A DNA stretch of 34,216 bases from Bacilli bacterium (GCA_028699175.1 JAQVVC010000003.1:1-34216); one strand, 5' to 3'; shown: positions 1 to 8,812, counted from the stretch's first letter. Made by a program: numbers and translations. Notes: generated by a model not told the origin, from the sequence alone.

Positions 1-35
1 ACTAAAATGCATTTATAAAAGCATTATTTCTTTAT

Positions 36-60
36 TTAAAAAAAGCAAGAAAACTTGCTT
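36..60 (-). terminator. Intrinsic terminator after the acyl-CoA synthetase gene
   Basis: Read on the minus strand, a perfect 7-bp stem (AAGCAAG/CTTGCTT, loop of four) is followed at once by a run of U. It lies just past the stop codon at 66 and ends that transcription unit. Confidence 0.85.
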
Positions 61-65
61 ATAAT

Positions 66-1814
66 TTATTTTACTTGACGATAATCTATTTTACCTACTT
101 TAGTCATTGGTAATGTTTCTCGATATTCAATTGATACTGGTAAAGAATATTTAGCTATATTATGTTTACAGTATAAATTAATGTCTTCATCAATTTCTTT
201 ATTTAAAGTATATTGTGGTTTTAATACGATATATGCTTTTGCTACTTCTCCTTTATATGGATGTGGTGCTCCAACAACAATAGAAGTTAAAACTTTAGGA
301 TGTTTATTAATTATTGCTTCAACATAATTAGGATAAATATTATAACCTGAAGAGATAATAATTCTTTTTAATCGCGATTTAAAAAATATCATTCCTGTTT
401 TATCAATACTTCCAACATCACCAGTATGAAGCCATATTTTACCATCTTCATGTTTTTTTAATTGGGTTTTAGTTTCTTCTTTATCATCTAAATAACCTAA
501 CATTACAGCTGGGCTATGTAAACAAATTTCGCCATCTTGGTCATAATAAATATTTTCTGTTGTTCCTGGTTTTACAATTTTAACAAAATTATCTGGAGCT
601 GGAACTCCAATACTTCCAGGTATAAAGTTCCCTATAGGAGTAGCTATAGTAGAAGCTACACATTCAGTCATTCCCCATCCTACTTGAATTTCAGTTTTCG
701 AACCATATTTTTTAAGAAATTCATTAACTCTTTTTTGCAATTCCGGAGTTAATGTATCTCCACCACATACTGCAGCAGTAATTCCTTCTAGGGCACCTTC
801 TTTAAATTCATTTTGAAGTAGGGCTTCATATAATGTAGGAACACCAGCTATAAAATTAGGTTTATAAGTTTTAATTAGTTTAGCAAAACTAGATGCTGAA
901 AACTTAGGAATAATAATTGTTTTCATTCCCGCTGTAAAAGCTGTATGAAAGCAAATTCCTAAACCAAATCCATGAAAAATGGGCATAATTGATAAAATAC
1001 TTTTACCTGGATCAGTTCCACTACACATTGTTCTATTTTGAAGAGCTATTGCATTGAAACTTTTACTAGATAACATTATCCCTTTGGGAGTTCCAGTTGT
1101 GCCTCCACTATATAATATGACCGCTAAATCTTCATCATTTTTATTACTTTTTTTTAATTCAATAACATCTCTACTTTCATAGATAAAATTCTTCCATGAT
1201 ATAACATTAGATTTTTTGTTTTTAACTTTTATTTTACGTCCACTAGTTATAAAATATCCTGCTGTAGTTATTAAATTCATACTATCACTAGCTTTAGTTA
1301 AAATAACTTTGTTTAAATTGACTTTGTTTTCGATATTACTTATTTTTTCATAAACAAAATCCATAGTCAATATATACTTGCTTTTAGCTTTTTTTAAATA
1401 AAACTCTAGTTCAGTTTCACTAGATAAAGGATGAGTCATATTAGCAACTGCTCCAATTAAATTTAAAGCATATACAGCAATTATTCCTTCAGGAACATTT
1501 GGCATACATATAGTTACTTTATCATTTTCCTTTACCCCTATTTTTTGAAATGATTTAGCACATCTTTTTATTTTTTCAATAAACTCTTGATAAGTGCAAT
1601 ACTTTCCAAAGTATTCATAAGCATAATAACTAGGATATTTTAAAGCTGTATCTTCAAGCATTTCATATAATGTTAATTTAGGATAAACTAAATTCTTAGG
1701 AATATTTAATTTTTCATAGTGCTTATACCAAGGAGTACTATCAAAATGTTCATAATGAAATTGATTAGCGCTATGTTTAATAGTATCTTTTATATTTTTG
1801 ATATTAACTTTCAT
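66..1814 (-). CDS. AMP-forming acyl-CoA synthetase/ligase family protein
   Basis: This is an ANL-superfamily adenylate-forming enzyme of 582 aa. It should activate a carboxylic acid, probably a fatty acid, as an acyl-AMP and transfer it to CoA or another thiol. Visible motifs are the P-loop-like YSGGTTGTPKG at residues 235-245, a GWGMTE motif, an HTGD motif in the hinge region, and GKIDYR near the C-terminus, where K575 is the expected catalytic lysine. Length suits a stand-alone acyl-CoA synthetase; there is no carrier-protein domain. The start has a good AGAGGT ribosome binding site. A terminator separates it from folA upstream and another follows it, so it is probably transcribed alone. 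The substrate cannot be read from the sequence. No fatty-acid oxidation genes are nearby, so a lipid-scavenging or lipid-remodelling role is more likely than degradation, but that is inference. Confidence 0.85.
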   Translation of the reverse strand: MKVNIKNIKDTIKHSANQFHYEHFDSTPWYKHYEKLNIPKNLVYPKLTLYEMLEDTALKYPSYYAYEYFGKYCTYQEFIEKIKRCAKSFQKIGVKENDKVTICMPNVPEGIIAVYALNLIGAVANMTHPLSSETELEFYLKKAKSKYILTMDFVYEKISNIENKVNLNKVILTKASDSMNLITTAGYFITSGRKIKVKNKKSNVISWKNFIYESRDVIELKKSNKNDEDLAVILYSGGTTGTPKGIMLSSKSFNAIALQNRTMCSGTDPGKSILSIMPIFHGFGLGICFHTAFTAGMKTIIIPKFSASSFAKLIKTYKPNFIAGVPTLYEALLQNEFKEGALEGITAAVCGGDTLTPELQKRVNEFLKKYGSKTEIQVGWGMTECVASTIATPIGNFIPGSIGVPAPDNFVKIVKPGTTENIYYDQDGEICLHSPAVMLGYLDDKEETKTQLKKHEDGKIWLHTGDVGSIDKTGMIFFKSRLKRIIISSGYNIYPNYVEAIINKHPKVLTSIVVGAPHPYKGEVAKAYIVLKPQYTLNKEIDEDINLYCKHNIAKYSLPVSIEYRETLPMTKVGKIDYRQVK

Positions 1815-1870
1815 TTTTTTACCTCTTTACTAATTATATATTAACATATAATTAATAAAAAGTATTATCT

Positions 1871-1895
1871 AAAAAAAGAAAATATTTTAATTTTC
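1871..1895 (-). terminator. Probable terminator after folA
   Basis: On the minus strand a 6-bp A/U stem (GAAAAT/ATTTTC, loop of six) is followed by seven U residues, immediately after the folA stop. The stem is weak but the U tract is clear. Confidence 0.6.
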
Positions 1896-1900
1896 GCTTT

Positions 1901-2386
1901 TTATTTTCTGGTATATAATTTTCTTAAATATTTAGGCTTACTTTCTGAATAATTATGGGTAATTTCATTATCCCATAATAATTGATCTATTTGAGGAAAA
2001 AATACATCTGCTTCATTGCATATTTCATCAAATTCAGTTAAATACATCATATTTGCATATGCCATCAATTCTTTATATATTTGGGCTCCACCGATTATAT
2101 AAACATCATCATCAATATCTTTAACATAAGCTAAAAATTCTTCAATACTATTTAGACAAATCACATCTTCTGGAAAAGACTGATTAGATTTTGTTAAAAC
2201 AATATGAATTCTATTGGGTAATTTTTTAGGAAGTGATTCAAATGTTTTTCTTCCCATTACAATATAATGATTAGTTGTTTTTTCTTTAAAAAATTGCATA
2301 TCTTCTTTGGTTCTCCATATCAAGTCATTTTCTTTGCCTAATTCGCCATTTCTACCAATTGCTGCTATTATTATTAAATTACTCAT
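1901..2386 (-). CDS. folA: Dihydrofolate reductase
   Basis: Reduces dihydrofolate to tetrahydrofolate with NADPH in the cytoplasm. Its 161 aa is the normal size of chromosomal DHFR. The N-terminal strand and Met20-type loop are clear, with IWRTKEDM at residues 23-30, where D29 is the expected proton-relay acid. VMGRKTFES is the NADPH-binding turn and YIIGGAQIYKEL the second conserved glycine pair. The start follows a GGGGGA ribosome binding site, and only 8 bases separate it from the thyA stop. The thyA-folA pair is functionally coupled: thymidylate synthase produces the dihydrofolate that this enzyme recycles. Confidence 0.96.
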   Translation of the reverse strand: MSNLIIIAAIGRNGELGKENDLIWRTKEDMQFFKEKTTNHYIVMGRKTFESLPKKLPNRIHIVLTKSNQSFPEDVICLNSIEEFLAYVKDIDDDVYIIGGAQIYKELMAYANMMYLTEFDEICNEADVFFPQIDQLLWDNEITHNYSESKPKYLRKLYTRK

Positions 2387-2394
2387 AATTCCCC

Positions 2395-3297
2395 CTATTT
2401 TGATATATCAAATTTTATTGGTCCATGACTTTTATATTTTAAAACTTTAACATCTTTACATTCTGCCGAATTATCAAATTGATAAAAATCATCTATTTCA
2501 GGGTTTAACCAAAACTCTGGGGCATCAAAATGTCCTTCTTCATTAATTCTTCTTATTTGTTCTTTTATACCATCAACTTGATTAACATAAATGTGAGCAT
2601 CTTTTATACTATAATTGATTATTCCTGGTTTCAGACCAGTTACTTGTGCAAGCATATGTAATAAAGCTGCATATTGAGTAACATTAAAAGGCAAACCCAA
2701 AGGGACATCACAACTTCTTTGATGGACCCAAGCATTTAACTTATTATTAGTAACATCCCACTCAGATGACCAAACACAAGAAGGAAGAACAGCCGTATCT
2801 AATAAACCATCTTGCCATAAGCTCATAATCATTCTTCGATCAGTAGGATTATTTTTAAGTTTAGCAATTAAATTATCAGTTAAATTATATTTCTTGACAA
2901 TATATCCATAAGCAGTTCCTATTGTATGGGACCATTCTTTACCAAAGTTTTTACTTATCCTTTTAGTTTCTAAAACCCCTTCTTCATTTAATACCATTTG
3001 ATCAGCGATCCAAAAGCCATTTTCATCTATTTCCCATTCATCCCAAATATGAACATTTCTTTCTTGTAACCATCTTACATCATTACTTTGAGCTTGATAT
3101 ATCCATAACATTTCTAAAATTGCTTGTCTAAACCACATTTTTTTAGTTGTAAGAACTGGAAATTCTTCTTCTAAATTAAATTCAAAATAATGAGATGGGA
3201 TTTTTATTGAATCTACGCCCGTTCTATTTTCTACTCTAACTCCATATTCAAGTATTTTCTTACATAAATTTAAATAATCTACATCAAATTTCGACAT
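2395..3297 (-). CDS. thyA: Thymidylate synthase, B. subtilis ThyA/phage phi3T-like subtype
   Basis: Methylates dUMP to dTMP using methylene-tetrahydrofolate. The phosphate-binding PTDRR lies at residues 151-155, the catalytic cysteine is C174 in LPSCVW, and LGLPFNVTQY and DAHIYVNQ are the nucleotide-contact motifs. The active-site context (CVWSSEW, then HQRSCDVPLG) resembles the ThyA of B. subtilis and phage phi3T as I remember it, more than the common PPCHTLFQF type of ThyB and E. coli. At 300 aa it is slightly longer than the usual 264-280, with an insert near residues 88-125. The ribosome binding site GGGGAGG has ideal spacing. The enzyme call is secure; the subtype rests on memory of family sequences. 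Confidence 0.95.
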   Translation of the reverse strand: MSKFDVDYLNLCKKILEYGVRVENRTGVDSIKIPSHYFEFNLEEEFPVLTTKKMWFRQAILEMLWIYQAQSNDVRWLQERNVHIWDEWEIDENGFWIADQMVLNEEGVLETKRISKNFGKEWSHTIGTAYGYIVKKYNLTDNLIAKLKNNPTDRRMIMSLWQDGLLDTAVLPSCVWSSEWDVTNNKLNAWVHQRSCDVPLGLPFNVTQYAALLHMLAQVTGLKPGIINYSIKDAHIYVNQVDGIKEQIRRINEEGHFDAPEFWLNPEIDDFYQFDNSAECKDVKVLKYKSHGPIKFDISK

Positions 3298-3321
3298 ATT
3301 TAAACCTCCCCAACTAAAATA

Positions 3322-3330
3322 ATTATAACA
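3322..3330 (-). promoter_or_regulatory. Extended -10 promoter element for thyA-folA
   Basis: The minus strand reads TGTTATAAT, an exact extended -10, about 25 bases before the thyA start, with no convincing -35 at 17 bases. The element lies between the tRNA gene and thyA. Confidence 0.6.
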
Positions 3331-3380
3331 TAAACAAATAAAAAATATGACATATAGTCAATTTTATTATTAAAAAAAAA

Positions 3381-3466
3381 TGGTGCCCGTGGCCAGACTT
3401 GAACTGGCACGATATTGCTATCACTGGATTTTGAGTCCAGCGCGTCTACCATTTCACCACACGGGC
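3381..3466 (-). tRNA. tRNA-Leu (anticodon CAA)
   Basis: The sequence folds as a class II tRNA. The acceptor stem is GCCCGTG/CACGGGC with discriminator A and an encoded CCA. The anticodon stem CTGGA/TCCAG closes loop CTCAAAA, giving anticodon CAA (reads UUG). A long variable arm is closed by TGATA/TATCG. The T arm GCCAG-TTCAAGT-CTGGC is perfect. It begins 18 bases after the scpB stop, so it is either co-transcribed with scpAB or driven from within scpB. Nine U residues directly follow CCA and probably end transcription. Confidence 0.97.
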
Positions 3467-3484
3467 ATTTAAAAAATATAATAA

Positions 3485-4048
3485 TTATATTTTATCTTCT
3501 TTATAAATTGATGTAAATAATTCAACATCTTCTTCTAAATCAATATTATTTTCAAATTTAGGTAAATCTTTTTTAGTAGCAAGACCAAAATAATCTAAAA
3601 ATTCTTTAGTTGTAACATATAAGTTTGGCTTTCCTGGTAATGGACTTTTACCTTCTTCTTTAATTAATCCTTTAGCTGCTAATTTACGAATTAAATAAGT
3701 GGTATTAACTCCTCTTATCTGATCAACTTCTAATCTTGTTACTGGTTCATTATAAGCAATAATAGCTAAAGTTTCAAGTGCAGCTGGGCTTAAAGTATTA
3801 GTTTCTGGATTATCTACTAAGGTTTTAAAATATTCTTTATGTTCTTTTTTAGTTGTTAATTTAAAAGCATCTCCTAAAAAAGTTACTCTTAATCCCCTAT
3901 CTTCTTCTTCATAGGCTTTTTTTAATTCACTTAATAAATTTTTAGCTTGCTCTTCATTTATTTTCATGGTTTCACATAAGGTTTTTAAAGTGATGCCTTC
4001 ATCTCCTACTACAAATAAGATACCTTCTAATATACCTAATAATTTCAT
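3485..4048 (-). CDS. scpB: Segregation and condensation protein B
   Basis: ScpB dimers bind the ScpA linker and, with SMC, form bacterial condensin, which folds and separates sister chromosomes. The 187-aa protein shows the two winged-helix domains of the family. LSPAALETLAIIAYNEPVTR followed by IRGVN is the signature of the second domain, and LIKEEGKSPLPGKPNLYVTT its wing. The start ATG overlaps the scpA stop in an ATGA arrangement, so translation is coupled. The last 25 or so residues are acidic and variable, as usual. The smc gene is not in this window. Confidence 0.95.
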   Translation of the reverse strand: MKLLGILEGILFVVGDEGITLKTLCETMKINEEQAKNLLSELKKAYEEEDRGLRVTFLGDAFKLTTKKEHKEYFKTLVDNPETNTLSPAALETLAIIAYNEPVTRLEVDQIRGVNTTYLIRKLAAKGLIKEEGKSPLPGKPNLYVTTKEFLDYFGLATKKDLPKFENNIDLEEDVELFTSIYKEDKI

Positions 4049-4761
4049 TTTTGATCACTGCCCTCTATAAATATGTCATTAAAATTATTTTTTTGAATTA
4101 TTTTTATTTCACCATTTTTGGCCATATTTAGTATAGATAAAAAGGTTACTACTACATATGACTTAGAAACATTATCAAATAATTCTAAAAATTTTATTTT
4201 ACCGTTTTTATTCTTAAGTTTATTTCGAATGTCAATACATCTTTCTTCAACATTTAATTCTTTTTTAGTTATTTTAGTGTTAATTGGTTGAGTTAATTTC
4301 TGTCTTTTTAAAAATAATTCAAAAGCATTAAGTAAATCATTTAAACTAACTTCACTATTATAAATACCAGGATTATCTCGATATTCATCTAAACTGCTAG
4401 GAATTTTAGTATATATTTCACTTCTTTTTTCCTCTAACTTTTTAAAATCTTCGGCGACTTTTTTTATTTTTTCATATTCAAGCAATCGATTAGCTAAATC
4501 ATCAGGATTATTAAATTCATATTCTTCTTCATCTTCTTCGTTTTTATTTAATAATAATTTACTTTTTAAATGAATTAGTTCGCTAGCCATTACTAAATAT
4601 TCACTATTAACATCAATTGATAATTCATTATTTTGAATAAAATCTAAATATTCTTTAATTATCCTTGATATATCAATATTATAGATATCCATTTTATTAG
4701 CTTTAATTAAATGAAGTAATAAATCAAGTGGCCCTTCAAATTCATTAATTGTAAATGTCAT
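4045..4761 (-). CDS. scpA: Segregation and condensation protein A (kleisin)
   Basis: The kleisin subunit of the SMC-ScpAB condensin, bridging the SMC heads. The N-terminal FEGPLDLLLHLI is the family signature, the middle is acidic and charged (EDEEEYEFNN), and the C-terminal winged helix ends around VVVTFLSILNMAKNGEI. I chose ATG at 4761 because it overlaps the preceding stop as ATGA and matches the family's N-terminus. A GTG two codons upstream (4767) has better spacing from an AAAGGG site and is a real alternative. It sits between a one-helix membrane protein and scpB, apparently in one operon. Confidence 0.93.
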   Translation of the reverse strand: MTFTINEFEGPLDLLLHLIKANKMDIYNIDISRIIKEYLDFIQNNELSIDVNSEYLVMASELIHLKSKLLLNKNEEDEEEYEFNNPDDLANRLLEYEKIKKVAEDFKKLEEKRSEIYTKIPSSLDEYRDNPGIYNSEVSLNDLLNAFELFLKRQKLTQPINTKITKKELNVEERCIDIRNKLKNKNGKIKFLELFDNVSKSYVVVTFLSILNMAKNGEIKIIQKNNFNDIFIEGSDQK

Positions 4762-5666
4762 AAGCACTTATACCCTTTAGCTTCCATCTCATATTTTACT
4801 TTTTTGGCTGGAGTATCTAAAGCATAATAATTATAATCTATATATGCTCCTAAATCAGCAATATTTATTTTTGCTAAATCAAGTGATGCGACAAATTCAA
4901 AACCAACATCTTTTTCTTCAGTATTTGATGTTGTAGGAGCTAACTCATTAATTTTTTTACTTCTCTTAACATAAAAATTATATTTTTCTAAATATTTATC
5001 AATATCTTTTACATTATCATATTTATAATTATGAGAGATACTTTTTAAAATCAAATTATTAAAATTATATTTATAAGCATTATTATTTATTGAGCATATT
5101 AAACTAGCAATCCCTGATTCATTTTCTTTTAATTTTATATCATCATAATTAGTAAAAGTTATAACATTTCCATAATATACGATATTTTTAAATTCCAAAT
5201 CTGAAAAAGTAATTTCATTATTTATTTTTTCATTAGTAATATTACCAGTTAATTTAATCCTTTTAAGTAATTCATTTCCTTCATTAAAGATATTAAAATA
5301 ATAATCAGTTGAATCTAAAACAATAACATTATTACCTTTATTAACTAAATCATAAGTTATTTTATTATTATTTAATTTTACATTTGATAGTATTATATTA
5401 TTAAATACTATGCTCGTATTTTCATTTAAAGGATGTTTTGTAATATTATTGTTTTCATCTTTAGAATCTTCTACTTCAAAAAACATTCCATATATAGCTC
5501 CAATAATTGTATCAGGATTTTTAGCATATTTTTGAATATAAGGAAGTCCAAAAGTAATACCTATAATTAATAAGAATACAAAAAAAACAAAAATTGGCTT
5601 GCTAGATTTTTCTTTTCTTAAAGTGCCTAAAATTATTGGTTCATTAGAATTATTATTTTCATCCAT
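4758..5666 (-). CDS. Single-pass membrane protein of unknown function upstream of scpA
   Basis: I do not recognise this 302-aa family. After a polar N-terminus there is one transmembrane helix (about residues 24-44), then about 255 residues rich in Asn, Lys and Ile with beta-strand-like spacing, probably outside the cell. There is no lipobox or cleavable signal. The start is ATG 5666, preceded by TTGAGG nine bases upstream; a TTG at 5679-5681 lies next to that Shine-Dalgarno motif and is an unlikely start. The stop overlaps the scpA start as ATGA, so it is translationally coupled to the condensin genes. That context hints at chromosome segregation or division, but the coupling is the only evidence. 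Confidence 0.8.
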   Translation of the reverse strand: MDENNNSNEPIILGTLRKEKSSKPIFVFFVFLLIIGITFGLPYIQKYAKNPDTIIGAIYGMFFEVEDSKDENNNITKHPLNENTSIVFNNIILSNVKLNNNKITYDLVNKGNNVIVLDSTDYYFNIFNEGNELLKRIKLTGNITNEKINNEITFSDLEFKNIVYYGNVITFTNYDDIKLKENESGIASLICSINNNAYKYNFNNLILKSISHNYKYDNVKDIDKYLEKYNFYVKRSKKINELAPTTSNTEEKDVGFEFVASLDLAKINIADLGAYIDYNYYALDTPAKKVKYEMEAKGYKCL

Positions 5667-5691
5667 ATTCTTAAGCCTCAATTCTTATTTA

Positions 5692-5700
5692 ATTATAACA
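5692..5700 (-). promoter_or_regulatory. Extended -10 promoter element before the 302-aa gene and scpAB
   Basis: The minus strand reads TGTTATAAT in the 62-base gap after miaB, about 25 bases before the 302-aa start. No good -35 is seen. It could give scpAB expression separate from miaB. Confidence 0.5.
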
Positions 5701-5728
5701 AATATGATAAAAAAATAAAAGATAATAT

Positions 5729-7132
5729 TTATTTTTCAATTATCCCATCTAAACTAAAACTTTTTGCAGCTTTTATTTTAACGTCTATTATTTTACCAAT
5801 TGTATTTGCTGGAGCATCAATATTTACTAATTTCATATTTTCAGTATAACCAGCAACTTTTTTATTATCTTTCTCACTTATCGAAGTGACTAATACTTTT
5901 TGAATTGTTCCTAATGTTTTTAAATTACTTTCTTTACTATAAGTATTAATTAATTTATTAAGTTTTTGAAGGCGTTTATTTTTTTCTTCTAAAGATAAAT
6001 TGTCTTTCATTTTAGAAGCTGGGGTATTTTCTCTAGCCGAAAAAACAAAAGTAAATGCTCCATCAAATTGACACTCTTTCACTAAATTTAATGTCTCTTC
6101 AAAATCTTCTTCTGTTTCACCTGGGAAACCAACAATAATATCGGTCGTAATAGCAACATTATTAACTTTAGTTTTTATTTTATTAAATAAATTTAAATAT
6201 TCTTCCCTAGTGTATTTACGATTCATTAATTTTAATATTCTATTAGATCCTGATTGAACTGGTAAATGAATATATGGCATTATATTATCATATTTAGCTA
6301 TAATATCTATCATCTTATCAGTAAAATCCCAAGGATGACTAGTTACAAATCTAATTCTTTCAATACCAGTTTTACTAACCTGCTCAAGTAAAGTACTAAA
6401 TTCTAATTTTTCTTCTAAATCTTTTCCATAGGCATTGACATTTTGTCCTAGTAAAGTTATTTCTTTATAACCGGCTTTTTTTAATTCATTTACTTCTTTT
6501 AAGATATCTTTTATCTTACGACTTCTTTGTTTTCCTCTTGTGTAAGGAACAATACAATAAGTACAAAATTTATCACAACCATACATGATATTTACCCATG
6601 CTGTTATATTTGAATCTCTTTTATATAGGTTATCAAATTCAATTACATCACCTTCTTTACTATCGACATTTATCTTTTGCTTCCCCTTATAATCTTCTAA
6701 CATCTTTGGTAGTTCACTAATATTATGTGTACCAAAAACAATATCTATATAAGGATGCTTTTCTTTTATGTATGTGACAACACTTGCTTCTTGAGCCATA
6801 CAACCACATAAACTAATAATCAAATTAGGATTACTTTTTTTTAAATGTTTAAGACGGCCTAAAAAACCAAATACTTTATCATGAGCATTTTCTCTAATTG
6901 CGCAGGTATTTAAAATTATTAAATCACTTTTATTTATATTTTCACTTTCACTATAACCTAAAGTTTCTAAAAGACCTTTTATTTCTTCACTATCATGAAC
7001 ATTCATCTGACATCCATAAGTTCTTATGAAATATTTTTTATTCTTAAAGATTGGGCGATTAGTTCTATTTTCATATATATAATTGGCTTTAGCTTTTCTT
7101 TGAGCAGCATCAAGCATATTAGGTAATCTCAT
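5729..7132 (-). CDS. miaB: tRNA-2-methylthio-N6-dimethylallyladenosine synthase
   Basis: A radical-SAM methylthiotransferase that converts i6A37 to ms2i6A37 in tRNAs reading UNN codons. The N-terminal UPF0004 domain carries the auxiliary cluster cysteines C41 (YGCQMN), C77 (NTCAIRE) and C111 (CGCMAQ). The radical-SAM motif is C186-x3-C190-x2-C193 in YGCDKFCTYC. PYIHLPVQSGS and TDIIVGFPGETEEDFEETL follow, and a TRAM-type RNA-binding tail ends the 467-aa protein. MiaB rather than MtaB or YqeV is supported by the N-terminal extension and the YGCQMN/NTCAIRENA pattern. It starts after a GGAGTGAT ribosome binding site with its own extended -10 promoter. Confidence 0.95.
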   Translation of the reverse strand: MRLPNMLDAAQRKAKANYIYENRTNRPIFKNKKYFIRTYGCQMNVHDSEEIKGLLETLGYSESENINKSDLIILNTCAIRENAHDKVFGFLGRLKHLKKSNPNLIISLCGCMAQEASVVTYIKEKHPYIDIVFGTHNISELPKMLEDYKGKQKINVDSKEGDVIEFDNLYKRDSNITAWVNIMYGCDKFCTYCIVPYTRGKQRSRKIKDILKEVNELKKAGYKEITLLGQNVNAYGKDLEEKLEFSTLLEQVSKTGIERIRFVTSHPWDFTDKMIDIIAKYDNIMPYIHLPVQSGSNRILKLMNRKYTREEYLNLFNKIKTKVNNVAITTDIIVGFPGETEEDFEETLNLVKECQFDGAFTFVFSARENTPASKMKDNLSLEEKNKRLQKLNKLINTYSKESNLKTLGTIQKVLVTSISEKDNKKVAGYTENMKLVNIDAPANTIGKIIDVKIKAAKSFSLDGIIEK

Positions 7133-7151
7133 TTATATCACTCCAGTAGCA

Positions 7152-7160
7152 ATTATACCA
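7152..7160 (-). promoter_or_regulatory. Extended -10 promoter element for miaB
   Basis: The minus strand reads TGGTATAAT, a perfect extended -10, about 20 bases before the miaB start codon. The leader is therefore very short and mostly ribosome binding site. Confidence 0.65.
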
Positions 7161-7171
7161 TATTTTAATAT

Positions 7172-7196
7172 AAAAAGAGAACCTTATGGATTCTCT
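7172..7196 (-). terminator. Terminator overlapping the end of the 542-aa gene
   Basis: On the minus strand AGAGAA-T-CC, loop AUAA, GG-TTCTCT forms an 8-bp stem with one bulge, followed by four U. The hairpin contains the stop codon at 7184-7186. Confidence 0.7.
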
Positions 7197-8812
7197 ATAC
7201 TTATAATTTCATTTATTTCATGTTTAGAAAAAGCAATCTTTAATTTATCATTAATTTTTACAAAGGGTAATATATTTTCATTAACTTTTAAGCCTACTTT
7301 ATATTTGTTATTATCTTTATCGATTATATAAAAATAAGTATCGCCATCAATCATTAAATTAGTAATACTTTTTATTTCAATTGTTTTGCTATTTTTTTCT
7401 TTGGTTTCATCAATAGCATTTCCTAAATAATTTTTAGCTGCAAATTCAATTCCTTTTGAAGAATCAGTTACCGTTACTTTTTGATAATCTACTAAATCAA
7501 CAAAAGCATACATTTTTACTAAACCTGCTTTATCTTTTAAAGAAATTATATAAGTAGGTTTATTATTTAAATTTATTAAAATTGGAAATGTTGCTGTATA
7601 ATTCATTTGTTGGACTTGGCCTTTAGCTGATTCCATAGCGGAATATTCTTCTGCTCCTGGTACTTCATAAAAATTAGTTTCTTTAGTTCTTAAATTAGTT
7701 AAGATAAATCCTACATTGGATTCATCACTTACCGCTGAAGTAATTCCAGTAGTCATATAAACATCATTATTCATTACTAGATAATTATATCCCTCAGTAG
7801 TAGCTACTACTCCTTTTTGACCAAATATCGAATTTAAAAAACCGTTTTTATATTTACCCCAGTCATTAATTTGTTCTGTTATTAATTCTGAACTAAATAC
7901 ATGATCAACCCAATCTGGTACTTTACTAGTTTGATATTTTTTACTTTTACCATCAATAGGATTAAATATAATTAAATGACTAACTTCTTTTCTTAAACCA
8001 ATTCCTTTATATTTTAATACTGGTACTATCCAGTAAGGATTTCCCTCATCATTGATTTCAAAGGTAATATCTCCAAATATATCACCTGGATAACTAAATC
8101 TTAATTTACGAAGTAAATCTTCATGTAAGATTGCACTAGGAACATATTTCATACCTTTACTAAATTTTTGAAGTGATGATTCTCCAGTTACTGAATCAAC
8201 TTTAATATATCCTTTTATTCCTTCTTTACGATTAGTAAAATATTTAAATATATCCGCATATTCAAGAGGAGTTACTCTTTCTATTTTTTCTTTATAATTA
8301 ATTTGGGTATAAATACTTGATACATCAAATTGAGATACTAATTCAGGAAGTTGACCCATAACTCGATCTCCTAATTTTTCAGATGAATTTTTATCTAATA
8401 ATGCTAACTTTTTAAAATCAACTGGTTTTACATCATCAGTAAAAACCCCCCCTTCAGTTACTTTTATTCTATTTGCGTAAGCTTTAGAATTAAATATTGG
8501 CGAGTAGATAAGATTAATTAAAAATAATAATATAATTAATACTCCCGTAAAACCTAATATATATCCTAATTTATTATTTACTCGATAACTGGGATTTCGG
8601 TAAAAATTTCCTTTTTGATCAAAACTTCCATAACCAGATAAATTTCCAATTCCACTAACTGAGATATAAAATATGATTGTTACAATTACACTAAACCAAA
8701 ATACTGGTGAAGTTAAATTAATTGGTGGCAACATAAAGAAATAATAAACTAACATAAATATAATCGTTAATATAATAGAACTCAATTCTTTTTTAAACTT
8801 ATAATTTTTCAT
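7184..8812 (-). CDS. Three-helix membrane protein with large extracytoplasmic domain, function unknown
   Basis: The 542-aa product has transmembrane helices at about residues 11-27, 36-54 and 83-103, then some 440 residues that are probably outside the cell. That part has many short beta-strand segments (YWIVPVLKYKGIGLRK, SHLIIFNPIDGKSKKY) and a C-terminal small beta domain. I recall similar hypothetical membrane proteins in Firmicutes, sometimes labelled CvpA-like, but cannot name a function. ATG 8812 is preferred: AAAGGTGA lies just upstream, and the GTG nine bases earlier follows that site immediately. It has a consensus promoter of its own (8835-8863) and a terminator, so it is monocistronic. 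Its divergent neighbour region is the SOS locus, from which a terminator separates it. Confidence 0.8.
   Translation of the reverse strand: MKNYKFKKELSSIILTIIFMLVYYFFMLPPINLTSPVFWFSVIVTIIFYISVSGIGNLSGYGSFDQKGNFYRNPSYRVNNKLGYILGFTGVLIILLFLINLIYSPIFNSKAYANRIKVTEGGVFTDDVKPVDFKKLALLDKNSSEKLGDRVMGQLPELVSQFDVSSIYTQINYKEKIERVTPLEYADIFKYFTNRKEGIKGYIKVDSVTGESSLQKFSKGMKYVPSAILHEDLLRKLRFSYPGDIFGDITFEINDEGNPYWIVPVLKYKGIGLRKEVSHLIIFNPIDGKSKKYQTSKVPDWVDHVFSSELITEQINDWGKYKNGFLNSIFGQKGVVATTEGYNYLVMNNDVYMTTGITSAVSDESNVGFILTNLRTKETNFYEVPGAEEYSAMESAKGQVQQMNYTATFPILINLNNKPTYIISLKDKAGLVKMYAFVDLVDYQKVTVTDSSKGIEFAAKNYLGNAIDETKEKNSKTIEIKSITNLMIDGDTYFYIIDKDNNKYKVGLKVNENILPFVKINDKLKIAFSKHEINEIISIENP

Noticed and set aside
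6..25. AATGC/GCATT hairpin at the left edge as a plus-strand terminator
   Set aside because: Five base pairs with a long loop and an interrupted T run; the gene it would serve is outside the window.
537..752. Plus-strand ORF of 71 aa
   Set aside because: Lies wholly inside the acyl-CoA synthetase gene in antisense, has no ribosome binding site and reads as a shadow.
3381..3466. tRNA gene as an attachment site for an integrated element
   Set aside because: No integrase, no repeat of the tRNA 3' end and only core genes on both sides.
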